Counted from the stretch's first letter, positions 34,322 through 43,673 are shown. The stretch is DNA of 64,000 nt from UBA11865 sp041570195 (GCA_041570195.1 JBFFWQ010000008.1:1-64000); one strand, 5' to 3'. Program-made: numbers and translations. The notes: generated by a model not told the origin, from the sequence alone.

Positions 34322-36220
34322 TTAAGCCGCCGTTTGGACATCGTCGGCCAGTTGGGAATGATAAATCTCGGCGTATATAGCGCTGTCTTCCATCAGTTCT
34401 TCGTGTGTGCCCATAGCCGCGACCCGCCCCTTATCCAGCACAATAATCTGGTCGGCATTGAGAACAGTACTTATCCTCTGCGCGATGACAAAGCTTGTCC
34501 GGCCGATCATGAGATCGTCCAGAGCCTTTTGGATGCGGTACTCGGTACTCAAGTCGACGCTACTGGTCGAATCATCCAAGATCAGGATGTGCGGATCCAT
34601 GAGCAGCGCCCGGGCGATGGCAATTCGTTGCTTCTGACCCCCGCTGAGAGTAGAGCCACGCTCACCTACCCGGGTACCATAGCCTTCCGGAAACTCCGTA
34701 ATGAATTCGTGGGCCGCAGCAACCTCGGCCGCACGGATAATCTCGTCCTCTGTGGCGTCGGTCCGGCCGAACGCGATATTATCGCGAACAGTCCCTGAGA
34801 ATAGTGTCGTTTCCTGCAATACGATGCCGATTCTCAGCCGCAGGCTCTCCAATGTGACGTCGCGCACGTCATGACCGTCAATCAGAACGCGGCCGTCACT
34901 GACATCATAGAATCGAGGTATCAGGTTAATGATCGTGGTCTTGCCACTTCCCGTCGACCCCAATAGGGCAATTGTCTGGCCTGGCTCGGCCACAAATGAG
35001 ACGTCCTGCAACACGGGTTCACCGCTTTCGAAGTACCGGAAGGTCACCCCGTCAAACTCCACGACACCCCTCACCTCAGCCAGTTCTTTTGCGTCCGGCC
35101 GGTTGGCGACATCATTCTTTGTGTCTAATATCTCGAAGATGCGATCGGCGCTGGCCGACGCCTGAGCCATCAGCGAAATGATGAAACCAAGCTGAGCCAT
35201 GGGGATAAATACATAGACCAGGTAGAGGCTAAACTTCTGCCATTCACCGAGCGTGAGCGTGCCGTTGACAATCTGGACACCGCCAAAATACAGAATGGCC
35301 GCCTGGCCAAGGTTGGCTACCAGGAAAACCAGGGGAAAAAGAAAAGAGAATGTTCGACTGATTCTAATCCGTTGTTCGAGAAGATCGTCATTACTTATTT
35401 CAAATCGTGCCGTCTCCTGTGGTTCGCCTGCAAACGCCTTGACCACTTGCAGTCCGGCCAGATTCTCCTGCAAAATCGTATTTACCTTGGACAGGCGCTG
35501 TTGAACCTCTCGGAATAACGGCTGCGCCATCCGGCCAAACAGCATAAAAATAACCAGTGCAAATGGCAAGATAGGCAATATGACTAGAGTCAAGCGCCAG
35601 TTCGTAATAAATAGAATAATCAACGTTCCGACCAACAATAGGAGCGACTGCAGCGCCATAAGGAGGCCTTGGCCCAGGAACAGGCGCAACCGCTCGACGT
35701 CGTCAGTGGCCCGGATCATCAACCCGCCGGTTCGATTGCGATCATGGTAGCTGAAGCTTAGCCTTTGAATCTTGGCAAACAGGTCGTTGCGCAGATCAAA
35801 TGCGATGTTGTGCGAAAGGATCTGCGACATATAAGTTTGGGCGAAAGCGAAAAGCCCCCTGGCGATTGCGAAGGCGACGATAGCTATCCCCGCCCACACC
35901 AGAGCGCTGGGCGCCTGATCGAGTTGGGATTGCGCTGATACCAGGTCCAGTCCAAGCCGCTCGGATGCAACCTGTTGAATCATAGGCGGTAGGTTAAGCA
36001 CTGTCTGGTATCCAACACCCTCTACAATGATGTCAATGATACGTTGGACGAACTGCGGCACGGCCAATTGGGCCATCGTGGCCACAAGGAGCGCCCCTGC
36101 CGCCGCAGCCGTCACCTTCGGATAGCGGCGCACATAGGCGACTCCACGCCTTAATCCACCGCTGCCAGAACGACTTCTCCCTGCGCCCCTTCGTGAATCT
36201 CTTCTTGCTGATAATTGCAT
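34322..36220 (-). CDS. Heterodimeric ABC multidrug exporter, subunit with degenerate Walker B
   Basis: The 632-aa half-exporter has an Arg/Ser/Gly-rich N-terminus, a six-helix membrane domain and a nucleotide-binding domain with Walker A GSTGSGKTT, signature LSGGQKQRIAIARALL and HRIST-like QRIST. Walker B is ILILDDSTSSVD: Asp replaces the catalytic Glu, and the switch His is Gln (IAQRIST). These are the hallmarks of the non-catalytic site in heterodimers such as TM287/288 or BmrCD. The first outside loop (about 60-105) is enlarged. It is transcribed before its partner, after the MarR gene. Confidence 0.92.
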   Translation of the reverse strand: MQLSARRDSRRGAGRSRSGSGGLRRGVAYVRRYPKVTAAAAGALLVATMAQLAVPQFVQRIIDIIVEGVGYQTVLNLPPMIQQVASERLGLDLVSAQSQLDQAPSALVWAGIAIVAFAIARGLFAFAQTYMSQILSHNIAFDLRNDLFAKIQRLSFSYHDRNRTGGLMIRATDDVERLRLFLGQGLLMALQSLLLLVGTLIILFITNWRLTLVILPILPFALVIFMLFGRMAQPLFREVQQRLSKVNTILQENLAGLQVVKAFAGEPQETARFEISNDDLLEQRIRISRTFSFLFPLVFLVANLGQAAILYFGGVQIVNGTLTLGEWQKFSLYLVYVFIPMAQLGFIISLMAQASASADRIFEILDTKNDVANRPDAKELAEVRGVVEFDGVTFRYFESGEPVLQDVSFVAEPGQTIALLGSTGSGKTTIINLIPRFYDVSDGRVLIDGHDVRDVTLESLRLRIGIVLQETTLFSGTVRDNIAFGRTDATEDEIIRAAEVAAAHEFITEFPEGYGTRVGERGSTLSGGQKQRIAIARALLMDPHILILDDSTSSVDLSTEYRIQKALDDLMIGRTSFVIAQRISTVLNADQIIVLDKGRVAAMGTHEELMEDSAIYAEIYHSQLADDVQTAA

Positions 36221-36281
36221 ACTCTACTCCGAAGAACTGGATCATCAGGCCGGGTGATTACGACCTATAGATCTTCACTTA

Positions 36282-36839
36282 CTATCGAATGTCATTAGGG
36301 GTGGCGCCAGAACGACTCCCCTGGCGCGGGTAACGACTCAGCTTGGCCAGCAGCCGGCCGAGGTGCTCTTTGTCGTCCTGACCAGGCACATCAAAGCAGC
36401 CGGTGATTGCCCGCAGATGAATTCCGGCATTGGCTTGGACTTCCGCGCGGCCGGCGTCTGTTAGCCATATGTGGAATCTGCGCCGGTCGGATTGATCCAG
36501 TTGCCGTTCAACCAATCCGTCTCTTGCAAGATCACTTATTAGTGTGCTTGCCGTATTTCGGCTTGTTCCCTGGCGTTTGCTGATCTCCGAAGGACTCAAT
36601 TCCCAACGGCCGTGCACTCTTTCGATGTACAGCAGGTCCATCAGCAGCCGGTACTTGGCCGATGAGAGTCTGCTCGGCGCAAGGCTATTTTCGCTGATCC
36701 GGTGTAGCAACCCGGCAACCTGACGCAGATCATCTATTATTCGGGTGGCCATAGGATCGGTCTCAGGACTCAGACCCTGAACGAACCCAATCCAATTCTC
36801 CCAGTTCTCCGGGGCTTGCATATCGTCATTTGTAAACAT
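36282..36839 (-). CDS. MarR-family transcriptional regulator of the ABC exporter
   Basis: The 185-aa protein has a MarR winged helix: LSPSEISKRQGTSRNTASTLISDLARDGLV and the wing QLDQSDRRRFHIWLTDAGR. It has a longer than usual N-terminus (about 45 residues before the first helix). Standing first in the operon with two exporter subunits, it most likely represses them until a drug binds. Its own promoter is at 36874-36901. Confidence 0.9.
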   Translation of the reverse strand: MFTNDDMQAPENWENWIGFVQGLSPETDPMATRIIDDLRQVAGLLHRISENSLAPSRLSSAKYRLLMDLLYIERVHGRWELSPSEISKRQGTSRNTASTLISDLARDGLVERQLDQSDRRRFHIWLTDAGRAEVQANAGIHLRAITGCFDVPGQDDKEHLGRLLAKLSRYPRQGSRSGATPNDIR

Positions 36840-36873
36840 TTCCCACTCGCTCGCTCATAAAATTCGATCAAGA

Positions 36874-36901
36874 ATTATACTATGTCGAACTATTCTAGCA
36901 A
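36874..36901 (-). promoter_or_regulatory. Promoter of the MarR/ABC exporter operon
   Basis: On the - strand TTGCTA (36901-36896) and a perfect TATAAT (36879-36874) are spaced by 16 bases, and lie 35 bases before the MarR start. The spacer holds the repeated word ACTAT (read on + strand), a possible part of an operator. The rest of the gap, 36902-37138, shows no gene I can support. Confidence 0.7.
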
Positions 36902-37138
36902 GTGAGTAAATACAATGGACGATTCTGTTCGTGTTGGAAGGCGGCAAAACGCTGAATTGGCAGTTTGGCGGATTGGCAAGCGTTATTGTTGGCAACCAAC
37001 CAGAATCGAGATACCAGATCGCCAAAGCCAGCGATTATTCTTGTGTCAAGCTTCGCAGCGGATGGTGACTCGCCAGTCGCAGCCTGGCTGGGTAGATTTA
37101 GCCCGCCTTGCGCGCGCCACAAATAAAGTCAGCTTCTC

Positions 37139-37993
37139 TTAGGATTCGTTGTAGTAGGCCAGACCCACCAATCCCGGGCCGGTGTGCGTACCGATAACCG
37201 GAGTCAGTTCTGTCAGCAACAGCTCGGCCGGCTGCAACCGTTCTTTTACCGTGCTGTAGAATTTCTCGGCCTCGTCCGGTGTGGATGCGTGCAATACCGC
37301 TGCGTGGAGTGGACCCTTCCCGGCCGCATCCTCCGCGATGATATCCAGCGCCCTGTCGAGCGCCTTTCGCTTGGTACGCACCGACGCCAATGGCTCGATC
37401 TTGCCATCGACCAAATGAAGCAAAGGTTTAATCGACAATACGGAACCAACGAGTCGCTGCGCGCCACCAATTCGCCCGCCACGGTGCAAGAACTCGAGCG
37501 TATCGACCACAAATACAGCCCTCACGTTCGGAACCAGACCGCGGGCCAATTCGGCCACTTCCGTATAGCTTTTGCCCTCGCTCACCGCATTTGCCGCAGC
37601 CAAAACGATGAAACCTTGACCCATGGAAGCCGAACGTGAATCAACTACCTCAATCGGAAAATCGGGGATCATCTTGACCGCCGCGTTGGCCGAGTCCAAC
37701 GTACCGCTCAAGTGGTCTGAAACAACGATACAGACGATACTTTCGCAACCTTCGGCAATTTCGAGGAAGAACTCGCGAAACTCGCCAGCTGAGGGCTGGG
37801 ACGTTGTCGGCAATTCCTTGGCGCTGCCTAGCTGTTGATAGAACTCGTCAGCCGTTATGTCAATTCCATCGAGATAGGTCTCCCCAACCCAGTTAAGGCA
37901 CTGGGGAATCACTTTGATGTCATACTCTTTTATCAGATCGACCGGAATGTTGGCAACACTGTCCGTGGCTATAGCTACTTGCTTCTTGCCCAT
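37139..37993 (-). CDS. DegV-family fatty-acid-binding protein
   Basis: The 284-aa protein matches DegV/FakB: VAIATDSVANIP at the start, the lipid-headgroup loop TTSQPSAGEF, VVSDHLSGTLDSA, VVDSRSASMGQG and LEFLHRGGRIGG, then SIKPLLHLVDGKI and the terminal GTHTGPGLVGLAY. DegV proteins present a fatty acid to the FakA kinase for phospholipid synthesis. ATG 37993 has a purine-rich GGAGGAAAGG site right upstream; an earlier start at 38119 is not needed. A fakA partner is not in the window. Confidence 0.93.
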   Translation of the reverse strand: MGKKQVAIATDSVANIPVDLIKEYDIKVIPQCLNWVGETYLDGIDITADEFYQQLGSAKELPTTSQPSAGEFREFFLEIAEGCESIVCIVVSDHLSGTLDSANAAVKMIPDFPIEVVDSRSASMGQGFIVLAAANAVSEGKSYTEVAELARGLVPNVRAVFVVDTLEFLHRGGRIGGAQRLVGSVLSIKPLLHLVDGKIEPLASVRTKRKALDRALDIIAEDAAGKGPLHAAVLHASTPDEAEKFYSTVKERLQPAELLLTELTPVIGTHTGPGLVGLAYYNES

Positions 37994-38063
37994 TTCCTTT
38001 CCTCCCACTATCACGCCATGACCAGATGGTAACGCAATTATGCTTGATGATTGACATCCAGGC

Positions 38064-38104
38064 AAAAACAACGACCCGCGCAACACAAGTTGCTGCGCGG
38101 GTCG
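38064..38104 (-). terminator. Rho-independent terminator of the RND operon
   Basis: On the - strand CGACCCGCGCA (38104-38094) pairs perfectly over 11 bp with TGCGCGGGTCG (38082-38072) across an 11-base loop and is followed by TTGTTTTTG. It ends the MarR-RND operon 96 bases after the pump stop codon. Confidence 0.88.
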
Positions 38105-38199
38105 GATCATAGTCAGCAAGGATTCACCAACTACTCTCGTTCTATTTGTCTGAAGGTCCTTCTCCTCACCCTATCAAGGGTAGTGGTGATCCGCTTGCC

Positions 38200-39900
38200 T
38201 TATGCACCGGCTTCTTCGGGCTGACGCCGGCGACGCAATTTACTGCCAGCGTCGTCAAACAGGCTGTAGACCACCGGCACGACCACCAACGTCAGGGCCG
38301 TGCTGATGATCAAACCGCCTATGACCACAATCGCCAGCTCGGCGGCAATGATGGCACCGCTTTCCTGGCTGAGCGCCAGAGGTGTCAACGCCAGCGCGGC
38401 TGCCAGCGCGGTCATCCAGATCGGTCGCAATCTTGTCCGTCCGCCCTGCATTAGCGCATCGTAGGCGACGTTGCCACGTTCGCGCAATTGCTGCACCAGC
38501 TCGAGTAAAACGATGGCGTTCGTCACCACGACGCCCACCAGCATCATTAAGCCGATCATGGCCGAGATTCCAAGGACGCTGCCGCTAAGCCACAACGCCA
38601 ACGCCGCCCCAACCAGGGCAAAAGGCAAGCTGAACAGAATGGTGAACGGGTGTACCAGGCTGCGGAAAGTGAGGGCCAGGATGATATAGACGATGACGAT
38701 TGAATAAGCGATGGCCGAGATCATCTCCTGGAAACCCTGAGTCTGTTGCTCCGACTCGAAGCCTTCGGTGACTTCGGCTCCTGCGGGCAAGCTTCCGAGT
38801 TCTGATACGGCCTGTTTGGCAGCCCTTGTGACACCGATCGTATCGGCCGTATCCAACTCCGCACTGAAACTCATGGCCGGCTGACCGTCAATACGTATGA
38901 TCGTCTGATTACCATCCACCGCCGCCTGGTCTATACTGCTGGAGATATTTCTGAGATCTGGCTCGTCGTTCTCGTCCTGGTCTAGCGAAGCCAAGATATC
39001 CTTGACGTCATCTACAACAGGCGTCAGCTCCTCCATCGAATTGCCGGTCACGATCAGGCTGAATCCGCCGAATCCTGTTTGCGATGCGGCCGAAACAACT
39101 GCATTCTCCAAACCGAAGACGTTCTCGGCCTCGGTGCGCACCTCGTCCGTAAGCTGATCGAGTTCGTCTGGTGACTCGGCCGAGATTGTGATGTTGGCCA
39201 CATTCTGGCTGACACCTCCGCCGCCAAAGAAGCTTTCGAAGCCACCCGCGCTGCCAATCTCGCTCTGAACTGTTTCGACCCCGGCCAGGGTCAAAACAGT
39301 CTGCTCGAATTCTGAAACAGCAAGATCCGTTTCGGCCATCTGAGTTCCGTTCGGCATTTCAACCGTCACATTGACCGTCGGCTCACCAATTTCCGGGATG
39401 AAGCTCTGTGGCAAGCCCCGTAGCAGGAAAAGACTGGCGGCGAAGATGAGCGTGGCAATCAACATTGTCAATCCGCGATGGCCCAAGGCCCACTTCAAGA
39501 TGGGTGAATAGCGTCGCTGTAATCCGGTCTCCCGCTCCTCCGGAATCTGGTCTTTGTTTATCAGCAGATAGGCCAGAGCAGGTACGACACTGATGGCCAC
39601 AAAGAAGCTGGCCAGGAGCGCATAGGTAACTGTTAAGCCAAACGGCAGGAAGAAGGAACCGATCAATCCGCCAAACAGGCCTAGCGGAAGAAACACGGCT
39701 ACGGTCGTTAGCGTGGACGAGAAAATAGCGATGGCCACTTCGCGTGTACCTTCCAGCGCCGAAGTCTTCGTATCATCCCCTTTCTGAATGTAGCGGTAGG
39801 TATTCTCCAGTACGACGATCGAGTCGTCCACGACCCTACCTACGGCCACCGTAAGGCCGCTGAGGGTCATGATGTTGAGCGTCACCGACGTGGGGAACAA
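38200..39900 (-). CDS. RND efflux pump, C-terminal part after an in-frame TGA
   Basis: This 566-residue open stretch is the C-terminal part of an HAE1/AcrB-like pump. It begins with TM4 (NIMTLSGLTVAVGRVVDDSIVVLEN), which has the proton-relay Asp pair, followed by TM5-6, the second periplasmic domain (about 160-390) and the last six helices (for example VVVTNAIVLLELVQQLRERG). The frame is the same as that of 39955-43224, with 18 codons between the TGA at 39957-39955 and the TTG at 39900. There is no ribosome site for a new start. It is therefore the rest of one gene broken by a single nonsense change (such as CGA to TGA), unless the stop is read through or is an error. Confidence 0.8.
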   Translation of the reverse strand: MFPTSVTLNIMTLSGLTVAVGRVVDDSIVVLENTYRYIQKGDDTKTSALEGTREVAIAIFSSTLTTVAVFLPLGLFGGLIGSFFLPFGLTVTYALLASFFVAISVVPALAYLLINKDQIPEERETGLQRRYSPILKWALGHRGLTMLIATLIFAASLFLLRGLPQSFIPEIGEPTVNVTVEMPNGTQMAETDLAVSEFEQTVLTLAGVETVQSEIGSAGGFESFFGGGGVSQNVANITISAESPDELDQLTDEVRTEAENVFGLENAVVSAASQTGFGGFSLIVTGNSMEELTPVVDDVKDILASLDQDENDEPDLRNISSSIDQAAVDGNQTIIRIDGQPAMSFSAELDTADTIGVTRAAKQAVSELGSLPAGAEVTEGFESEQQTQGFQEMISAIAYSIVIVYIILALTFRSLVHPFTILFSLPFALVGAALALWLSGSVLGISAMIGLMMLVGVVVTNAIVLLELVQQLRERGNVAYDALMQGGRTRLRPIWMTALAAALALTPLALSQESGAIIAAELAIVVIGGLIISTALTLVVVPVVYSLFDDAGSKLRRRRQPEEAGA

Positions 39901-39954
39901 CCTCGCGAAAAACGAGATCGCTTCTATACCCGTGTCTTCGGCCAGGTTGTTAAG

Positions 39955-42900
39955 TCAGGTACCCATTGTCGGCGGCACCAACCGCATTAGAAGGAAGGCC
40001 GTGAATACCGATAAGGGAATTGAAACGCCGACGACCAACGTGGCTCGCCAGCTCAGTTTGTATTTGCCGTGAACCCGACCGCTCAAGAATACGAGCACAA
40101 CCAGGACGGCAAAGATCGCGCCCAAAATGCCTTCACGAGTAACGCCTTCAATCGATTCCTCAATCAAGGTTGCCTGCTCAAACACCAGGCTGAAAGATAT
40201 CTCAGGATTCTCTTCCTGATAGGCATCCAGTTCGTCGAATACACGATGCGCTACTTCGACCGTGTTGGCATCGCCATCTTTGAACAGATTCAGAACCACG
40301 CTAGGATCGCCGTCTGTTCGCGTGATCGAGGCTTCGGGCACAAACGCCGTCACCGTGCCAGCGGCAATTCCGGCCAGCCGCTGCGCCACATCGGCTGCGA
40401 ACTCGTCTCCATAATTTACGAGTAAGAATGTCAGCGCCTCGGGCGACATCATCTCCAATATCACAGGTGATAAATTGGCCACGAAACCTTCTTCATTCTC
40501 AGCCAGATACCCAAGAATCTCAGGCGTCAACGCTTGCATCCAGGGAATCGGATCCTCGACTTGCGGCGAATTCGGGAAGAAGTTTAGCAGCATTGCTGCT
40601 CCAGGAACGAATGGATTGTCGATCAGATCGGCCGCCGTTTGGAACTGAGACGGCGCGCCATCGGGTCCAGGCTCAAGCCATGGGCCGGTCAACGCCGGGG
40701 CATCGGTTGCTACCTCATCGGTCTCAGCCTCGGATGCTTCCTCAGCTTCGGCAATCGCCAGCTGTCCAGCGCCGCCGAACTCCGTCGCCAGTTCATCTAA
40801 CTCAGCTCGCAAATCGGCATCCAGGCCTTCGACGAATTCGGCCGGCAGCAAGGCGATGACTTCAGGTTGCATCACCATTAGATTGCCCGGCATCATCATC
40901 GTCAGGATCTGCAGCCCCTGCGGTCCAAAGGCTGAAACCTGGCGCATGAATTCCGGTGTAATATCGTAAGCATACTCAAGCTCAATTCCGAAGCCCTGGG
41001 CACCTTGAATGAGCAGATCCGGTAGTCGCGCCGGATCTGGCGTGGCCGTTGGCTCTTCAGTGACTACCTCCTCAACATCGGTCGCCACTTCCGCAGCCAT
41101 CGATCGGTGAGCGGTGATAATCGCCAATGTTTCTTTCAGTCCCTCGTCAAGCCCGCCGACATACTCGTCCGGCAGCGCAGCCAGCACGTCCGGAGCAAGG
41201 GCCAAAATCATTTCTTGGTTTAGATCATCCAACAATTGGGGTGCATTGGTGACCAACAGGGGTATGGCCTCAGGCGTGATGTCGGCCGTAGTTTCGAGCG
41301 CAAATCCGGCCGTTGCGGCCAATTGAAGCCACGAATCAGGCAACTGAGCAGGTTCCGGCGCTTCGCCCTGGCCAGCCAGCTGAATCGCCCGTAGTTGGCC
41401 TAAGAGCTCTTCCTCCACCTTTTCTTCAAGAGTAGGTATGACCACCGCTAGCGATTCTGGCGACACCGCACGCCAGGCGGCCGGCTCCAGCTCAACCAGC
41501 ATTTGAGGTACCAGGTCGACCACAAAGCCCATGATTTCCGGTGTAAGATCCGCGGTTGTGGCCAATTCTTGTCCGGCCTGAGCTGCTGCAACAATCCAGG
41601 TCTCGGGCAGCGGAACCGGTTCTATCTGCGGCTCTTCAGTCTCTGCCATTTCCTCGCCGACTGACTGGCCGGCTCTCACGGCGATCACAGTCAGCGTTTC
41701 CTGTAAACCTTCGTCCAGTCCCACCACATAGCTTTCCGGCAATGCTGCCAGCACCTCAGACGTGAAAGCAAATAGAATCACAGCGTCAAGGTCATCTAGG
41801 AGCTGCGGCGCTGCGCCGGACAGCATGGTGATAGCCTCAGGATTGACATCGGCCGTGCTCTCCAATTCAAATCCGGCTGCTTCTGCCATTTGCACCCACG
41901 ATTCCGGCAAAGGAACCGGCTCAGGCGTCACTCCGTGGCCGGCAAGTTGAATCGCCTGCAATTCGGCGACGAATTCTGGCTCCGCTTGCTCGGCCAGCGC
42001 CGGCAGGGCAATCGCCAAAACATCAGGCTCGACGACACGCCAGGCAGACGGTTCCAGCTCGATTAAAACCTCCGGCGCAAAGTTGACGATTGTGCCCACG
42101 ACTTCTGAACTCAAGTCCGCCGTCGTGGTCAGGTCTTGCCCAGCCTGTGCCGCTGCAGTTATCCACGACTCGGGCAACGCCAGAGGTTCCAGCTCCAATG
42201 CAGGCGGCTCCGCCATCGCCGTAGATTCAGGAGCCTGCGTTGGCTTCGCGGGCGCCTCGGCTACTGGCTCACCACGTAACATGGCCACGGATTCGCTCAA
42301 GGCATATTGGTTGAAACCCAAATCTCCGGCTAGGTCAGACAACTCTTGTTGCAGCGCTGGATCAAGTTCGCCAACATATTCCTGAGGCAATAGTGCTAAC
42401 GTTTCAGGCGGGGCATATGGCAGGATCTCCGGTGGTATCATTTGCAAAACGATCAATACCTGGCTCTCGTCCTCAACCGCGTTGCTCACGCCGGCAAGAA
42501 ACTCCGGTGTCACATCTTGCGCATACTCAACCTCGATGCCCATCGACTTGGCACCCTCAATCATGACCAACGGCAACCGACCAGGATCTTCAATTTCCTC
42601 CTCCACCTCTTCGGCCAGGGCTTCTGCATCAGCCTCGGGCGGAGTCGCCACCCCTTCCTCCGGCAGTTCTTGCCCACCGCTCACGGTAACCTGGCTGACT
42701 TGCTCCAGGGCCTCTAGCCTGGGCTCTAGCTCTGCTGAGACCACCTGTTTCAATTCTGCCAGGGACAGATCGCTTGACGAGGCGCTGGCCACCACAACCG
42801 GAAGGTCACCAAGACTAAAATTGAGGACCTGTGGCGGTTCAACCCCTTCCGGCAAATCAATCTGGGCTGTGGCCGCCTCAATATCCTCCACAATGCGATC

Positions 42901-43224
42901 TTGATTCAGGCCAAACTCATTTCGCAGAATGATAAAGGCGAAGTTTCGCGTCGTCGTCGACTCGACATTGACCACGCCATCCACCTCGGAGAGCGCTTGC
43001 TCCAATGGAACCGTGACCTCCGATAAGAACTGGTCGGCCGATTCAGCGTTCAGCCACTGGGCCACAACGACGGTCTGTGGAAACTCGATTCTTGGAAGTA
43101 ATTCGAGGTTCAGCGTAGCTGCAGCATAGATGCCCGCCGCAATAACTAGCAAGGATAGAATCAGCACCACCCAGCGAAATCTGAGTGAGAGGCGAGTTAT
43201 CATATCGAATAATCTTGTTAGCAT
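39955..43224 (-). CDS. RND efflux pump, N-terminal part with a giant repeat insert, ends at in-frame TGA
   Basis: The 1089-residue reading frame starts as a normal HAE1/AcrB-like pump: TM1 (17-38), LLPRIEFPQTVVVAQW, the PN1 porter part, then ELEPRLEALEQVSQVTVSGGQ (165-185). From about 186 to 955 the expected PN2/docking/PC1 region is missing, and instead there are about seven related helical repeats rich in Pro, Glu and Ala (details in the repeat entry). Normal RND sequence resumes at ASITRTDGDPSVVLNLFKDG (965-984), then TM2 and TM3, and stops at TGA 39957-39955 before TM4. With the downstream part the pump would be about 1670 aa, against 1000-1100 for the family. Its ATG overlaps the MarR stop as TAATG. 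Confidence 0.82.
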   Translation of the reverse strand: MLTRLFDMITRLSLRFRWVVLILSLLVIAAGIYAAATLNLELLPRIEFPQTVVVAQWLNAESADQFLSEVTVPLEQALSEVDGVVNVESTTTRNFAFIILRNEFGLNQDRIVEDIEAATAQIDLPEGVEPPQVLNFSLGDLPVVVASASSSDLSLAELKQVVSAELEPRLEALEQVSQVTVSGGQELPEEGVATPPEADAEALAEEVEEEIEDPGRLPLVMIEGAKSMGIEVEYAQDVTPEFLAGVSNAVEDESQVLIVLQMIPPEILPYAPPETLALLPQEYVGELDPALQQELSDLAGDLGFNQYALSESVAMLRGEPVAEAPAKPTQAPESTAMAEPPALELEPLALPESWITAAAQAGQDLTTTADLSSEVVGTIVNFAPEVLIELEPSAWRVVEPDVLAIALPALAEQAEPEFVAELQAIQLAGHGVTPEPVPLPESWVQMAEAAGFELESTADVNPEAITMLSGAAPQLLDDLDAVILFAFTSEVLAALPESYVVGLDEGLQETLTVIAVRAGQSVGEEMAETEEPQIEPVPLPETWIVAAAQAGQELATTADLTPEIMGFVVDLVPQMLVELEPAAWRAVSPESLAVVIPTLEEKVEEELLGQLRAIQLAGQGEAPEPAQLPDSWLQLAATAGFALETTADITPEAIPLLVTNAPQLLDDLNQEMILALAPDVLAALPDEYVGGLDEGLKETLAIITAHRSMAAEVATDVEEVVTEEPTATPDPARLPDLLIQGAQGFGIELEYAYDITPEFMRQVSAFGPQGLQILTMMMPGNLMVMQPEVIALLPAEFVEGLDADLRAELDELATEFGGAGQLAIAEAEEASEAETDEVATDAPALTGPWLEPGPDGAPSQFQTAADLIDNPFVPGAAMLLNFFPNSPQVEDPIPWMQALTPEILGYLAENEEGFVANLSPVILEMMSPEALTFLLVNYGDEFAADVAQRLAGIAAGTVTAFVPEASITRTDGDPSVVLNLFKDGDANTVEVAHRVFDELDAYQEENPEISFSLVFEQATLIEESIEGVTREGILGAIFAVLVVLVFLSGRVHGKYKLSWRATLVVGVSIPLSVFTAFLLMRLVPPTMGT
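40375..42579 (-). repeat. Tandem coding repeats (about seven units of 89-130 aa) inside the RND pump
   Basis: Units begin near residues 216, 348, 437, 537, 626, 732 and 846 of the N-terminal pump fragment. A typical unit is LPxxWxxxAxxAGxxLxTTADxTPE, then a PQxLxxL helix, then PEVLAxLPxEYVxGLDxxLxxEL. Units 2+3 (347-526, nt 42186-41647) and 4+5 (536-715, nt 41619-41080) form a near-copy pair of period 189 aa, so a two-unit block was duplicated recently. Linkers are Glu/Ala/Thr-rich. Predicted to be all-helical and on the outer face. I know of no named family with this repeat. Confidence 0.8.
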
Positions 43225-43673
43225 TACTCTTCCTTCTCTGGTTCGTACAAATCAAACGTCCTGCGCATCACATCAAGTCCGCCAGCCAGTGTCATCCTGT
43301 CCGCTTCCAATAGCGGATCAAGCAAGGCGCCCAGAGTCGCTTCTGCCAGCCGACTCATTTCTTCCAGTTGGTGTCGCCCGTCAGAAGTGAGCTCAATCAA
43401 TGTCACCCGCCGATCATTAGGTTTCGCTAAGCGTCGAATCCAGCCCATTTTCTCTAGCCGGCTGACCGATCTTGAAATGGTCGGCAGGCTCACATTCTGG
43501 TACTCGGCTAAATCGCTCAGATTGGCCGGGCCATAATGTAGCAGGACCATCATCTGGAAGTTTCCTGGCGTCATGAGATGGCCGGAGCGGCGAAACTCGG
43601 CGGTGAGGATTCGCATGATCTGAGGAATGATCTGGAGGATGTTCTGCGCAAGTACGCTGGTATCTTGGGACAC
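43224..43673 (-). CDS. MarR-family transcriptional regulator of the RND pump
   Basis: The 149-aa MarR protein has the recognition region ANLSDLAEYQNVSLPTISRSVSRLEKMGWI and wing KPNDRRVTLIELTSDG. The start is GTG 43673, with no strong ribosome site. Its stop overlaps the pump ATG (TAATG), so repressor and pump are translated together. It should repress its own operon through the repeats at 43680-43712. Confidence 0.9.
   Translation of the reverse strand: MSQDTSVLAQNILQIIPQIMRILTAEFRRSGHLMTPGNFQMMVLLHYGPANLSDLAEYQNVSLPTISRSVSRLEKMGWIRRLAKPNDRRVTLIELTSDGRHQLEEMSRLAEATLGALLDPLLEADRMTLAGGLDVMRRTFDLYEPEKEE

Noticed and set aside
36915..37142. 75-codon + strand frame between the MarR and DegV genes
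   Set aside because: No ribosome site, no family-like sequence, and its end overlaps the DegV stop region.
39955..39957. TGA recoding (Trp or Sec) in the RND pump
   Set aside because: TGA is used as the normal stop of many genes here and Sec or Trp has no expected place in this loop; a nonsense change or an error is simpler.
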